10,079 bases of DNA from Minisyncoccota bacterium (GTDB lineage: Bacteria; Patescibacteriota; Minisyncoccia; Minisyncoccales; GCA-002788555). The number at the start of each line of letters is the position of its first letter. The first letter of the stretch is position 1. Below the pieces are notes generated by a model that was given only the letters and a program-made list of their open reading frames with translations, had not been told where the DNA came from and ran no database searches. A program made the translations under genes and the position numbers. The DNA lies in contig JAQVET010000024.1 in NCBI GenBank assembly GCA_028697615.1, positions 1-10,079 of the forward strand, in the 5' to 3' direction. Below are positions 1 through 6,334 of the stretch, in pieces.

Positions 1-182
1 CATAGAAGATACCTTGAGGAGAGTAAAATTGTCCTTGACCAGAACCAGAAGAAGGACCACCAAGTGTTTGCCATCCTGTGCCATCTATCTTTGTTTTTAC
101 GATGCGATTATTGCTTGTGTCTGCTACATAGATAAAATCAGAGGAAGAATCATAGAAGATACCAGAGGGGCTGGAAAATTGT
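1..182 (-). repeat. 150-bp NHL-coding repeat (two partial copies)
   Basis: Bases 1-13 and 151-163 are identical, and the similarity continues patchily to 32 and 182 (for example aaaattgt at 25-32 and 175-182). The spacing of exactly 150 bp equals one 50-residue NHL blade. Each copy codes for the SPxGIFYD segment. The array probably continues to the left of the window. Confidence 0.7.
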
Positions 183-613
183 AATTTACCTCTATCACCC
201 AAAAGATCGTAAGGAAGCTGAAATTTCATTTCTATTTCTGCTTTATTAGGATTGAGATTATTTTCAATCTTATAACGCAGAGTTTCACCACTTGAAACCT
301 TAACTGCTTTTCCGGCATCTCCATAACCAGGAGACACTAATTCAGCAGGTATGCCATCATTATAACCAGTACCATCTCCAATAGAATAAGTGGCATTTAA
401 AGAAGAATCATAGTTAGCATAAAAACTAGTTGAAGCAAAAGTTTTTTGAGGAGAAATTTCAATTAAAATAAAATATAAAATAAAAATTAAAGCAAAAAAC
501 AAAACAAAAATACGAGAAGCTTTTTGTTTTGAAAATTTTCTCTTTTTATTTTTTTTCAAGGTTTTTTTATTTTTTTGTGTTTCTTTTGAAAAAACCTTAA
601 CAATATTACCCAT
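1..613 (-). CDS. Secreted/membrane-anchored NHL-repeat protein, N-terminal part (C-terminus beyond window)
   Basis: The 204 visible codons are open from ATG 613-611 to the left edge, so the C-terminus is missing. An in-frame TAG at 631-629 makes this the first possible Met. Residues 1-34 are very basic (Lys-rich). Residues 35-53 form one hydrophobic helix, followed by TFA-STS (58-63), a plausible signal-peptidase site; it could equally stay as an anchor. Residues 62-135 resemble the start of a LamG/concanavalin-like domain (tFxAxYDxSLxA start, then GYGDAGKAV and LRYKIENNLNP). From about 146 the protein turns into NHL repeats: SPSGIFYD, then IYVADTSNNRIVK (161-173), then SPQGIFY at the edge, a 50-residue period. 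NHL propellers usually bind proteins or sugars, so a cell-surface adhesion or scaffold role is inferred; no enzyme motif is seen. The family call is firm; the full length is unknown. It is transcribed away from the transposase unit, with a -10 hexamer close to the ATG. Confidence 0.85.
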   Translation of the reverse strand, partial: MGNIVKVFSKETQKNKKTLKKNKKRKFSKQKASRIFVLFFALIFILYFILIEISPQKTFASTSFYANYDSSLNATYSIGDGTGYNDGIPAELVSPGYGDAGKAVKVSSGETLRYKIENNLNPNKAEIEMKFQLPYDLLGDRGKLQFSSPSGIFYDSSSDFIYVADTSNNRIVKTKIDGTGWQTLGGPSSGSGQGQFYSPQGIFY

Positions 614-619
614 AATTAA

Positions 620-625
620 ATTATA
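620..625 (-). promoter_or_regulatory. -10 hexamer of the NHL gene, leaderless geometry
   Basis: The minus strand reads TATAAT at 625-620, six bases before ATG 613. A start about seven bases past the hexamer would fall on the A of the ATG. No Shine-Dalgarno motif is present, and the -35 position has only a weak match (TATTTA). The spacing is the same as in front of yvcK. In such A+T-rich DNA a chance hexamer is possible. Confidence 0.4.
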
Positions 626-655
626 AAACTATAATAGTTTATTAAATAATTTTAA

Positions 656-706
656 ACCAAATTCCCAAAAAATCAACCCCAAGTTTTCCCGAGAACTGTT
701 CTCGGG
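656..706 (+). repeat. Left 51-bp direct repeat with palindrome
   Basis: Bases 656-706 match 1528-1578 exactly. The last 19 bases, CCCGAGAACTGTTCTCGGG (688-706), form a perfect palindrome of 9-base arms around a central T. Beyond 706 the outer arm has decayed: the 17-base arm of the right copy is not continued here, where the sequence is gagcttt. The copy ends 10 bases before the transposase stop codon, so it lies just 3' of that gene. It has no adjacent T-run, so it is not a standard terminator. Confidence 0.85.
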
Positions 707-715
707 GAGCTTTCA

Positions 716-1423
716 CTATTCCAAAACCACACTACCAAAAACTTCTAATTCTCCTTTATATCTTACCCAATTTTCAACAAATTCTCTACATCTTTCTTCC
801 CCACCCATTATCTCTAAAAGAAAATCTCTTCTAGTTACTGAAGGAAAATTCCTCTTGCCAATATAATCAAGATAACTTGACCATTTGTAATTTTCTAAAA
901 ATTTAATTACTTCTTCAGGATCTTTTATCCCTTTATTTTTCCACTTTGGTTCAATTAATGATATTGCATTAGTATGAATATAAACAAATACATTTTTTAA
1001 TTGTCTATCACCTTTAATATGGACTGCCCGAAATCTTCCTTGAAAAAGATGCCCCTTCCTTGCATATTTCTTATTAAAATAATTAGCATAACCCGCTCCA
1101 AATTTTCTCATAAATTTAGTAATCCCATTATCTCCAGTTTGCTTTAATAATAAATGAATATGATTTGGCATAAAGCAAAAAGCCAAAATCTCCACCAATA
1201 AATCTCGAGCTATCCCCGAGAACTGTTCTCGGGACAAACTTTTCATTTTACGAATCTTACGAAGATCTCGAATTGAAACTGCATCAGTAGTATTAAATTC
1301 ATAAAGAGAGAAAATTGCCCTATAGTAATCATCCTCATCTTTAAAAATCAAAGAATCCCCGACTCCTCGAATAACAATATGATAAATTTCATTATTTATT
1401 AATAGCGGTCTTTTTGTAGGCAT
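716..1423 (-). CDS. REP-associated tyrosine transposase (Y1 / IS200-like TnpA superfamily)
   Basis: A 235-residue HUH endonuclease-transposase that cuts and rejoins single-stranded DNA at hairpins through a tyrosine-5'-phosphate link. The N-terminal YHIVIRGVGDSLIFKDEDDY (14-33) is the usual first strand and loop. The metal-binding HUH motif is FMPNHIHLLLK (84-94; H88 and H90). The tyrosine helix is GYANYFNKKY (111-120); Y115 or Y112 is the likely nucleophile. RKGHLFQGRFRAVHI (122-136) and WSSYLDYIG (181-189) are typical of RAYT proteins. Length is normal for the family and the reading frame is intact, so it may be active. Residues 64-70 (SREQFSG) are encoded by a copy of the flanking palindrome, just before the HUH strand. 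No Shine-Dalgarno motif precedes the ATG. There is no TnpB partner. The superfamily call is firm; RAYT rather than classical IS200 is inferred from length, motifs and palindromes. Confidence 0.9.
   Translation of the reverse strand: MPTKRPLLINNEIYHIVIRGVGDSLIFKDEDDYYRAIFSLYEFNTTDAVSIRDLRKIRKMKSLSREQFSGIARDLLVEILAFCFMPNHIHLLLKQTGDNGITKFMRKFGAGYANYFNKKYARKGHLFQGRFRAVHIKGDRQLKNVFVYIHTNAISLIEPKWKNKGIKDPEEVIKFLENYKWSSYLDYIGKRNFPSVTRRDFLLEIMGGEERCREFVENWVRYKGELEVFGSVVLE
1215..1241 (+). repeat. Third palindrome copy inside the transposase gene
   Basis: The same 19-bp palindrome, CCCGAGAACTGTTCTCGGG, occurs at 1215-1233. The following bases ACAAACTT (to 1241) match the right copy's AAAACTT with one extra C, so homology extends past the palindrome. 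On the coding strand it reads in frame as SREQFSG (residues 64-70) without a stop. Confidence 0.85.
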
Positions 1424-1527
1424 TTTAATTTTTTATATTATTTTATTTTTTGTATTAAAGATTGTCCCTTATTCTATACTTAATTTATCTGAGAGTAATT
1501 CTCAAACAATACATTTTATATTATCAC

Positions 1528-1578
1528 ACCAAATTCCCAAAAAATCAACCCCAAGTTTTCCCGAGAACTGTTCTCGGG
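1528..1578 (+). repeat. Right 51-bp direct repeat
   Basis: Identical to 656-706 and in the same orientation. It lies upstream of the transposase start, so the two repeats are 872 bp apart and enclose the whole gene. Its palindrome (1560-1578) is the core of a longer symmetrical structure at 1552-1586. Confidence 0.85.
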
Positions 1579-1586
1579 AAAACTTG
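1552..1586. repeat. 35-bp perfect palindrome (17-base arms, central T)
   Basis: The left arm CAAGTTTTCCCGAGAAC (1552-1568) and right arm GTTCTCGGGAAAACTTG (1570-1586) are exact reverse complements around T1569. In single-stranded DNA or RNA this gives a 16-bp stem with a 3-base loop. No T-run follows on either strand, so recognition by the transposase is a better guess than termination. Confidence 0.85.
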
Positions 1587-1653
1587 AATAAAGATATTTT
1601 TTGTAATAAAATAGAATATCAGTTAAAGAATTAAAATAATATATATTATAAAT

Positions 1654-1693
1654 CCTTTAATCCTTTAATTCTTTAATTCTTTAATGCTTTAAT
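1654..1693 (+). repeat. Five tandem 8-bp units (NCTTTAAT) upstream of yvcK
   Basis: Units CCTTTAAT, CCTTTAAT, TCTTTAAT, TCTTTAAT and GCTTTAAT follow each other without gaps and end three bases before the yvcK -10 hexamer. The upstream TTAAAGAATTAA at 1623-1634 is the exact reverse complement of 1673-1684 (and of 1665-1676), so the array can also fold back. Its position covers the expected -35 region. Confidence 0.75.
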
Positions 1694-1696
1694 CGA

Positions 1697-1702
1697 TATA
1701 AT
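1697..1702 (+). promoter_or_regulatory. -10 hexamer of yvcK, leaderless geometry
   Basis: A perfect TATAAT lies six bases before ATG 1709, so the expected start is on or next to the A of the ATG. There is no Shine-Dalgarno motif. The -35 position falls inside the 8-bp tandem repeat and shows only a poor match. Confidence 0.5.
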
Positions 1703-1708
1703 CATTAC

Positions 1709-2665
1709 ATGCCCAAAAATCAAAAGAAAATTGTAACAATAGGAGGAGGAACAGGTACCTTTGTTATGCTTTCAGGCCTTCGAGATTACCCATTAAATAT
1801 TTCAGCAATTGTTTCTATGGCAGATAATGGAGGCTCTACCGGTATATTAAGAGAAGAAATTGGCGTCCTGCCACCAGGAGATGTAAGGCGTGCACTTGTT
1901 GCTTTAAGTTCACAAAGTCAAAAAATATTAATTGACCTTTTTAATTATCGTTTTAACGAAGGAACATTTAATGGGCATAGTTTTGGCAATATATTTCTGG
2001 CTGCCCTTGAAAAAATAACTGGCAATACTCAAAAAGCAATAGATGAAGCAAGTAAAATGCTCGATGTAAAAGGTAAAATATTTCCATCGACGCTAACAAA
2101 ATGTCACCTTTTTGCCCAGCTTGAAAATGGAAAAATTATTAAGGGTGAAACGAATATTGATATCCCAAAACACAATACCAATGCCCCTATAAAGAGAGTT
2201 TGGCTTAAGCCGAGAGCAAAAGCAAATCCTCAAGCTATTAAAGCAATCCAAAATGCTGATTTTATAATTTTGGGACCAGGAGATCTTTATACAAGCATCA
2301 TACCCAATCTTCTTTGCTCTGGTATAAAAAATGCATTAATTAAATCAAAAGCAAAAAAAATCTATATTGTTAATTTAATGACTAAATTTGGAGAAACCAA
2401 TAATTTTAAAGCATCTGATTTTGTAAAAACTATTGAAAAATACACTACTAAAAATTTATTAGATTTTATTATAATAAATAATAAAATGCCCACAAAAAAA
2501 CGTTTAGAAAAATATAGAGAAGAAAAAGCCCAGCTCGTTGAAATTGATGAGGAAAACTTCCCAAAAACCGCTCAAATTATTAAAACAGACCTTTTAAGAC
2601 CAAGGGGATTTATACGCCATGACCCCAATAAATTAGCGAAAACAATTTTTCAAATTGTTTTTTAA
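1709..2665 (+). CDS. yvcK: YvcK/CofD-family (UPF0052) gluconeogenesis and cell-shape factor
   Basis: A 318-residue cytoplasmic Rossmann-like protein of the YvcK branch of the CofD superfamily. The nucleotide-sugar-binding glycine loop is IGGGTGTF (11-18). The family signatures SMADNGGSTG (36-45), PPGDVRRAL (55-63), NGHSFGN (88-94) and ILGPGDLYTSIIPNLL (187-202) are all present. Length matches bacterial YvcK. Known for the family: Bacillus YvcK and mycobacterial CuvA bind UDP-GlcNAc, are needed for growth on gluconeogenic carbon sources, and are tied to envelope shape and PBP1 localisation. It is not a CofD lactyl-phosphate transferase by context, because no F420 genes are visible. The usual partners RapZ/YvcJ and WhiA are absent. 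The recombinase gene starts 10 bases after its stop, so co-transcription is likely. ATG 1709 is preferred because the glycine loop follows at once and the -10 hexamer sits just upstream. Confidence 0.93.
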   Translation: MPKNQKKIVTIGGGTGTFVMLSGLRDYPLNISAIVSMADNGGSTGILREEIGVLPPGDVRRALVALSSQSQKILIDLFNYRFNEGTFNGHSFGNIFLAALEKITGNTQKAIDEASKMLDVKGKIFPSTLTKCHLFAQLENGKIIKGETNIDIPKHNTNAPIKRVWLKPRAKANPQAIKAIQNADFIILGPGDLYTSIIPNLLCSGIKNALIKSKAKKIYIVNLMTKFGETNNFKASDFVKTIEKYTTKNLLDFIIINNKMPTKKRLEKYREEKAQLVEIDEENFPKTAQIIKTDLLRPRGFIRHDPNKLAKTIFQIVF

Positions 2666-2675
2666 AAATTAATCT

Positions 2676-3569
2676 ATGGAAAATTTTGTTAAAGATTATC
2701 TTGAATACCTTGAAATTGAAAAAGGGCGTTCAATAAAAACAATTGAAAATTATAAAAGATATCTTTCAAAATTTTTTCAATTTGCCAAAGCACAATACCC
2801 AGAAGACATAAAAGAAAATGATATCAAAGAATTTAGGCTTTATTTAAACAGAAAAGGAATTCTGCCAAAAACCCAAAATTATTATCTTATAGCGATACGT
2901 GGATTTTTGAAATATTTAGCAAAACAAGGAATTAAAAGTCTGCCACCAGAAAAAATAGAATTAGCAAAATTAAAAGAAAGAGAAATCACTTTTTTAACTG
3001 ACGAAGAAATTGAAAGATTACTTAATGCCCCAGATGGAAATGATTTATATTCTTTAAGAGACAGGGCAATACTGGAAACATTATTTTCAACTGGGCTCAG
3101 GGTATCTGAACTTTGTAGTTTAGATAGAGACAGAGTTAATCTTGAAACACAAGAATTTTCTGTAATGGGAAAGGGCGGGAAAATAAGAATTGTTTTTTTA
3201 TCTGAGAGAGCAAAAGATGCGCTGGCAAATTATCTTGAAAAAAGAGAAGATACAGACCCGGCTCTTTTTATAAGAATACCGAAAGATCAAAAATATCAAA
3301 AATATGAAAATCTTAGGTTGACCCCTCGTTCAATTGAAAGAATAATTAAAAAATATGCCACAAAAGCAGGAATTATAAAAAATGTTGTTCCCCATACACT
3401 GCGGCATTCTTTTGCTACTGACCTTTTAAAATCATCTGGTAATTTAAGAGCAGTACAAGAAATATTGGGTCATCAAAATATTTCCACTACTCAAATATAC
3501 ACACATTATACAAAAAAAGAACTTAAAGAATTTCATAAAAAATATCACCATCGAAAAAGCAGTGGATAA
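2676..3569 (+). CDS. xerC: XerC/XerD-type site-specific tyrosine recombinase
   Basis: A 297-residue tyrosine recombinase of normal Xer length. The N-terminal SAM-like core-binding domain (about 1-85) contains YLEYLEIEKGRS and TIENYKRYLSKF. The catalytic domain (about 105-290) holds the full active site: R142 in STGLRVSEL, the GKGGK beta-hairpin lysines (166/169), HTLRHSFA (H240, R243), LGHQNISTT (H266) and the nucleophile Y275 in QIYTHY. Xer proteins resolve chromosome dimers at dif sites; XerC and XerD cannot be told apart here, and a single-recombinase (XerH/XerS-like) system is possible. An integrase of a mobile element is less likely, because the gene sits between two housekeeping genes and no att repeats are visible. 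It starts 10 bases after yvcK, with no Shine-Dalgarno motif and no separate promoter, so it is probably translated from the yvcK transcript. Confidence 0.9.
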   Translation: MENFVKDYLEYLEIEKGRSIKTIENYKRYLSKFFQFAKAQYPEDIKENDIKEFRLYLNRKGILPKTQNYYLIAIRGFLKYLAKQGIKSLPPEKIELAKLKEREITFLTDEEIERLLNAPDGNDLYSLRDRAILETLFSTGLRVSELCSLDRDRVNLETQEFSVMGKGGKIRIVFLSERAKDALANYLEKREDTDPALFIRIPKDQKYQKYENLRLTPRSIERIIKKYATKAGIIKNVVPHTLRHSFATDLLKSSGNLRAVQEILGHQNISTTQIYTHYTKKELKEFHKKYHHRKSSG

Positions 3570-3580
3570 TATGTTATAAT
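3551..3580 (+). promoter_or_regulatory. Extended -10 promoter of the PBP gene
   Basis: TGTTATAAT at 3572-3580 is a perfect extended -10 (TGn plus TATAAT). A weak -35, TCGAAA (3551-3556; 4 of 6 matches to TTGACA), stands 18 bases upstream and overlaps the end of the recombinase gene. The start would be near 3587, leaving a leader of only about six bases before ATG 3593. The PBP gene can therefore be expressed independently of yvcK and xer. Confidence 0.5.
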
Positions 3581-3592
3581 TATCTTTAATTT

Positions 3593-6253
3593 ATGGCAAG
3601 AAGAATATTTTCAAATAAAATTCAAGTTGTAAAAGAAAAAGAAAAAAACAAAGTGCAAAGAAAAAGAGGAAAAAAATTTTGGCTTAAGGTTTTTGGTATT
3701 TTTTGCGGAGCCTGTTTCTTAATTATTATTGGTATTTTTATTTTCTTTGCAACTAAAACCCCGAATATTGAAGATTTTAAATCAGGGGTAATTGAAGAAT
3801 CTACTATTATTTATGATAGAAATGGAGTTGAACTCTATGAGGTTTCTGGCGATATTAGAAGAAGATGGATTTCTCTCGATGAAATTTCTCCATATCTTAA
3901 AAATGCCACCATTGCTGTTGAAGATGCCAATTTTTATAAACACCCAGGAATAGATTTTAAGGGCATTATTCGAGCCGTAATTGTTAATATCACAAGTAGA
4001 GGCGAAACAGTTCAAGGAGGATCAACCATCACACAACAATTGATTAAAAATATGATGTTTTTACAAAAGGATGAAACTGGAAAAATTATTGGTCCTGCGC
4101 CAAGAACAATCTCAAGAAAAATACAAGAAACAATTTTTGCCTTAGAAATGGAAAGAAGATATTCAAAAGATGAAATACTCGAACTTTATTTAAATTATAT
4201 TTCTTATGGCCCTATGGCAGGATGCGAAACCGCCTCTCTAGCTTATTTTAATAAATCAGCAAAAGATTTAAATTTAGCCGAGGCAGTAACGCTCGCTTCG
4301 TTGCCACAACGACCATCTTATTATTTAAAACCAGAAAATAAAGATATACTTCTACAAAGAAGAAATTACTTTCTTGATAGAATGACAGAACTTGGTTATG
4401 CTTCAAAAGAAGAAGTTGAATTAGCTAAAAAAGAACCCCTACAAATAGAACAACCTGATGTTCCTATAAGAGCACCTCATTTTTCTTTATATGTTAAAGA
4501 TTTATTAATAGAAGAATTTGGGGAAAATTATGTTAATCAAGGCGGACTTAAAGTGTACACCACCCTTGATTGGAACCTTCAAAAAATGGCTGAAGAAATT
4601 GTGAAAGAAGAAATGCCAAAAGTGGAAAATAGATACAATGCAGCAAATGCTTCGCTGGTAGCGATAAATCCTCAAAATGGAGAAATTTTAGCAATGGTTG
4701 GTTCAACTGATTATTTTTCAAAAAGAGACGACGGCAAAATGGATCCCAAAGTTAATGTTGCCCTGCGCAGGCGTTCCCCTGGTTCTGCGCTAAAACCAAT
4801 TGTGTACGCTACTGCTTTCAAAAAAGGATATACACCTGATACAATTTTATGGGACGTACCAACAGACTTTAATCCTGGAGGTAAACCATGGAAACCAAAT
4901 AACTATGATAAAAAATTCAGAGGCCCACTAACAATGAAAGATGCACTTGCCCAATCATTAAATATTCCATCAGTAAAAACTTTATATTTAGCAGGAGTCG
5001 ATTCATCTATTACATTGGCTAATCAAATGGGTGTGAGTTTTGCTAAAAATAGTGATTATTATGGCTTGTCTCTTGTTCTTGGCGGAGCTGAAGTAAAACC
5101 ACTTGAACTTACCTCAGCTTATGGAACATTCGCTACAAGAGGGGTGCATTATTCTCACAACGCTATTTTAAAAGTTTTAGATAGGGACGGAGATATTATT
5201 CAAGAGTACTCTTCAAATCCCAAAAAAGTCCTTGATGAAATTGTTGCTGATGAAATAAATTGGATATTATCAAATAATGACTTAAGAGCGCCGATGTTTG
5301 GCAGAAACTCATCTTTAAATATTGGGCCACATGTTGCAGTAAAAACAGGAACAAGTGAAGACTGGAAAGATACTTGGATGATTGGTTATTCTAAAAATAT
5401 TGTTGTAGGAGTTTGGGTTGGAAATAGCGATGGCTCCCCTGTTAAAGGTATTGGCGCTGAAACAACTGGAGGTATTTGGTCGAAATTTATTAAAGAAGCA
5501 ATCAAAAATGATAAAAAAGAACCATTTACAAAACCCAAATGGAAACTTAGTGGAAAACCGATGATCGATGGTAAAATGCCAGTAGAGAAAATAAAAATTG
5601 ATAAAATATCTGGCAAACTGGCTACTGAATCAACACCGCAAGAACTTATTGTAGAAAAAACTTTTATAAAACCACATTGTATTTTATATTATGTCGACAG
5701 ATTGAATCCATTAGGCCCACCCCCAAAAAATCCAGCAAATGATCCTCAATTTAATAATTGGGAAGCCGGCGTTCAATATTTTGTTAAAAATTTTTCAAGT
5801 ACATCTTTATGGGGATTAACGCTACCGCCTTCAGAAAAAGATGATGTTCATATTTCAGAAAATCAACCAAAAATAGAAATAATTTCGCCAAAAGAGGGTT
5901 CGCAAATTGAAAATAGTTTTACACTGCAAATTAAAGTAGAGGCCCCGTTAGGTCTTAAAAAAATATCTGTATTTTTAGGAGATGAATCAAAACTGATAAC
6001 TGAAACATCAACAGAAAGTCAGGACAAAATTTATAATCTCTCTATACAAAATCTTCCGTCATCTAAAAATTATAGTTTAAAAATTATAGTTTATGATAAA
6101 GTAGAAAATAAAATTGAAAAAATTGTAAATTATTCTGGCAAAATAGAAGAGCAACAACCACAACCGACATCAACTCCTACTATATCACCTACTCCTACTA
6201 TACCACCTACTCCTACTATACCACCTACTCCATCACCGCCATCGGATACATAA
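3593..6253 (+). CDS. Class A penicillin-binding protein (PBP1A family: glycosyltransferase 51 + transpeptidase)
   Basis: An 886-residue bifunctional peptidoglycan synthase that polymerises lipid II and cross-links stem peptides outside the membrane. A basic cytoplasmic tail (1-29) precedes one membrane helix (about 31-53). GT51 motifs are complete: EDANFYKHPG (E110), QGGSTITQQ (141-149), RKIQE (175-179, E179) and DEILELYLNYISYG (193-206). The transpeptidase has all three motifs: SALK (S398 nucleophile, K401), SLN (455-457) and KTGT (584-587). An Ig/Fn3-like domain follows at about 757-845, then a Pro/Thr/Ser tail from about 853 to the end, TPTIPP repeats that may span the wall or be modified. 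The tail and Ig-like domain go beyond the E. coli PBP1A core; such tails occur in Gram-positive PBPs. YvcK upstream and a PP2C-like membrane protein downstream suggest an envelope-growth cluster. Both active sites look intact. No Shine-Dalgarno motif. Confidence 0.96.
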   Translation: MARRIFSNKIQVVKEKEKNKVQRKRGKKFWLKVFGIFCGACFLIIIGIFIFFATKTPNIEDFKSGVIEESTIIYDRNGVELYEVSGDIRRRWISLDEISPYLKNATIAVEDANFYKHPGIDFKGIIRAVIVNITSRGETVQGGSTITQQLIKNMMFLQKDETGKIIGPAPRTISRKIQETIFALEMERRYSKDEILELYLNYISYGPMAGCETASLAYFNKSAKDLNLAEAVTLASLPQRPSYYLKPENKDILLQRRNYFLDRMTELGYASKEEVELAKKEPLQIEQPDVPIRAPHFSLYVKDLLIEEFGENYVNQGGLKVYTTLDWNLQKMAEEIVKEEMPKVENRYNAANASLVAINPQNGEILAMVGSTDYFSKRDDGKMDPKVNVALRRRSPGSALKPIVYATAFKKGYTPDTILWDVPTDFNPGGKPWKPNNYDKKFRGPLTMKDALAQSLNIPSVKTLYLAGVDSSITLANQMGVSFAKNSDYYGLSLVLGGAEVKPLELTSAYGTFATRGVHYSHNAILKVLDRDGDIIQEYSSNPKKVLDEIVADEINWILSNNDLRAPMFGRNSSLNIGPHVAVKTGTSEDWKDTWMIGYSKNIVVGVWVGNSDGSPVKGIGAETTGGIWSKFIKEAIKNDKKEPFTKPKWKLSGKPMIDGKMPVEKIKIDKISGKLATESTPQELIVEKTFIKPHCILYYVDRLNPLGPPPKNPANDPQFNNWEAGVQYFVKNFSSTSLWGLTLPPSEKDDVHISENQPKIEIISPKEGSQIENSFTLQIKVEAPLGLKKISVFLGDESKLITETSTESQDKIYNLSIQNLPSSKNYSLKIIVYDKVENKIEKIVNYSGKIEEQQPQPTSTPTISPTPTIPPTPTIPPTPSPPSDT
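6170..6232 (+). repeat. 18-bp minisatellite coding the Pro/Thr tail of the PBP
   Basis: The units at 6185-6202 and 6203-6220 differ at one base. A shortened unit precedes them (6170-6184) and another starts at 6221. Each codes for one hexapeptide of the PTPTIP type. In-frame units allow the tail to change length by slippage without breaking the gene. Confidence 0.8.
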
Positions 6254-6296
6254 AAGTATTAAACAAATACCATATTTTACATTCACAAAATTCAAT

Positions 6297-6325
6297 TTGA
6301 AAAATTAAAGAAAAAATGGTAAAAT
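6297..6325 (+). promoter_or_regulatory. Sigma-70-type promoter of the PP2C-like gene
   Basis: TTGAAA (6297-6302), a 17-base spacer and TAAAAT (6320-6325), preceded by TGG (extended -10), make the best promoter in the window. The start would be near 6332, only about three bases before ATG 6335, so the mRNA would be effectively leaderless. It sits in the 81-bp gap after the PBP gene, in which no terminator is seen. Confidence 0.65.
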
Positions 6326-6334
6326 TTACTAAAT

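Larger units (their letters stand above)
656..1578 (-). mobile_element. Palindrome-bounded Y1 transposase unit (RAYT/IS200-like)
   Basis: A transposase gene is bounded by two identical 51-bp repeats (656-706 and 1528-1578) in the same orientation. Each has an A-rich head and ends in a 19-bp palindrome. The unit lies between divergently transcribed NHL and yvcK genes. There are no terminal inverted repeats or target duplications of the DDE type; this fits HUH/Y1 single-strand transposition or REP-RAYT arrangements, in which subterminal hairpins are recognised. The exact element ends cannot be fixed from one copy: the repeats may be termini, or separate REP-like units beside the gene. Confidence 0.6.

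Noticed and set aside
680..706. Left palindrome as the transcription terminator of the transposase gene
   Set aside because: It is a strong hairpin just past the stop, but the minus strand continues with AAAACTTGGGG and not a T-run. A factor-dependent or stabilising role remains possible.
656..1586. Repeated palindromes as a short CRISPR array
   Set aside because: Only three copies, with spacings of hundreds of bases, one inside a coding region and no cas genes. The arrangement fits a Y1 transposase unit.
2676..3569. Tyrosine recombinase as an integrase marking an integrated element
   Set aside because: It has typical Xer length and motifs, lies 10 bases after yvcK and before a PBP gene, and no att-like repeats flank it.
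3782..4015. Minus-strand open frames inside the PBP, PP2C-like and FGE-like genes (for example 3782-4015, 5386-5616, 6754-7095, 7345-7560, 7526-7768, 9152-9334)
   Set aside because: They lie opposite or out of frame with strongly supported genes and show no family motifs; they are frame shadows of A+T-rich coding DNA.
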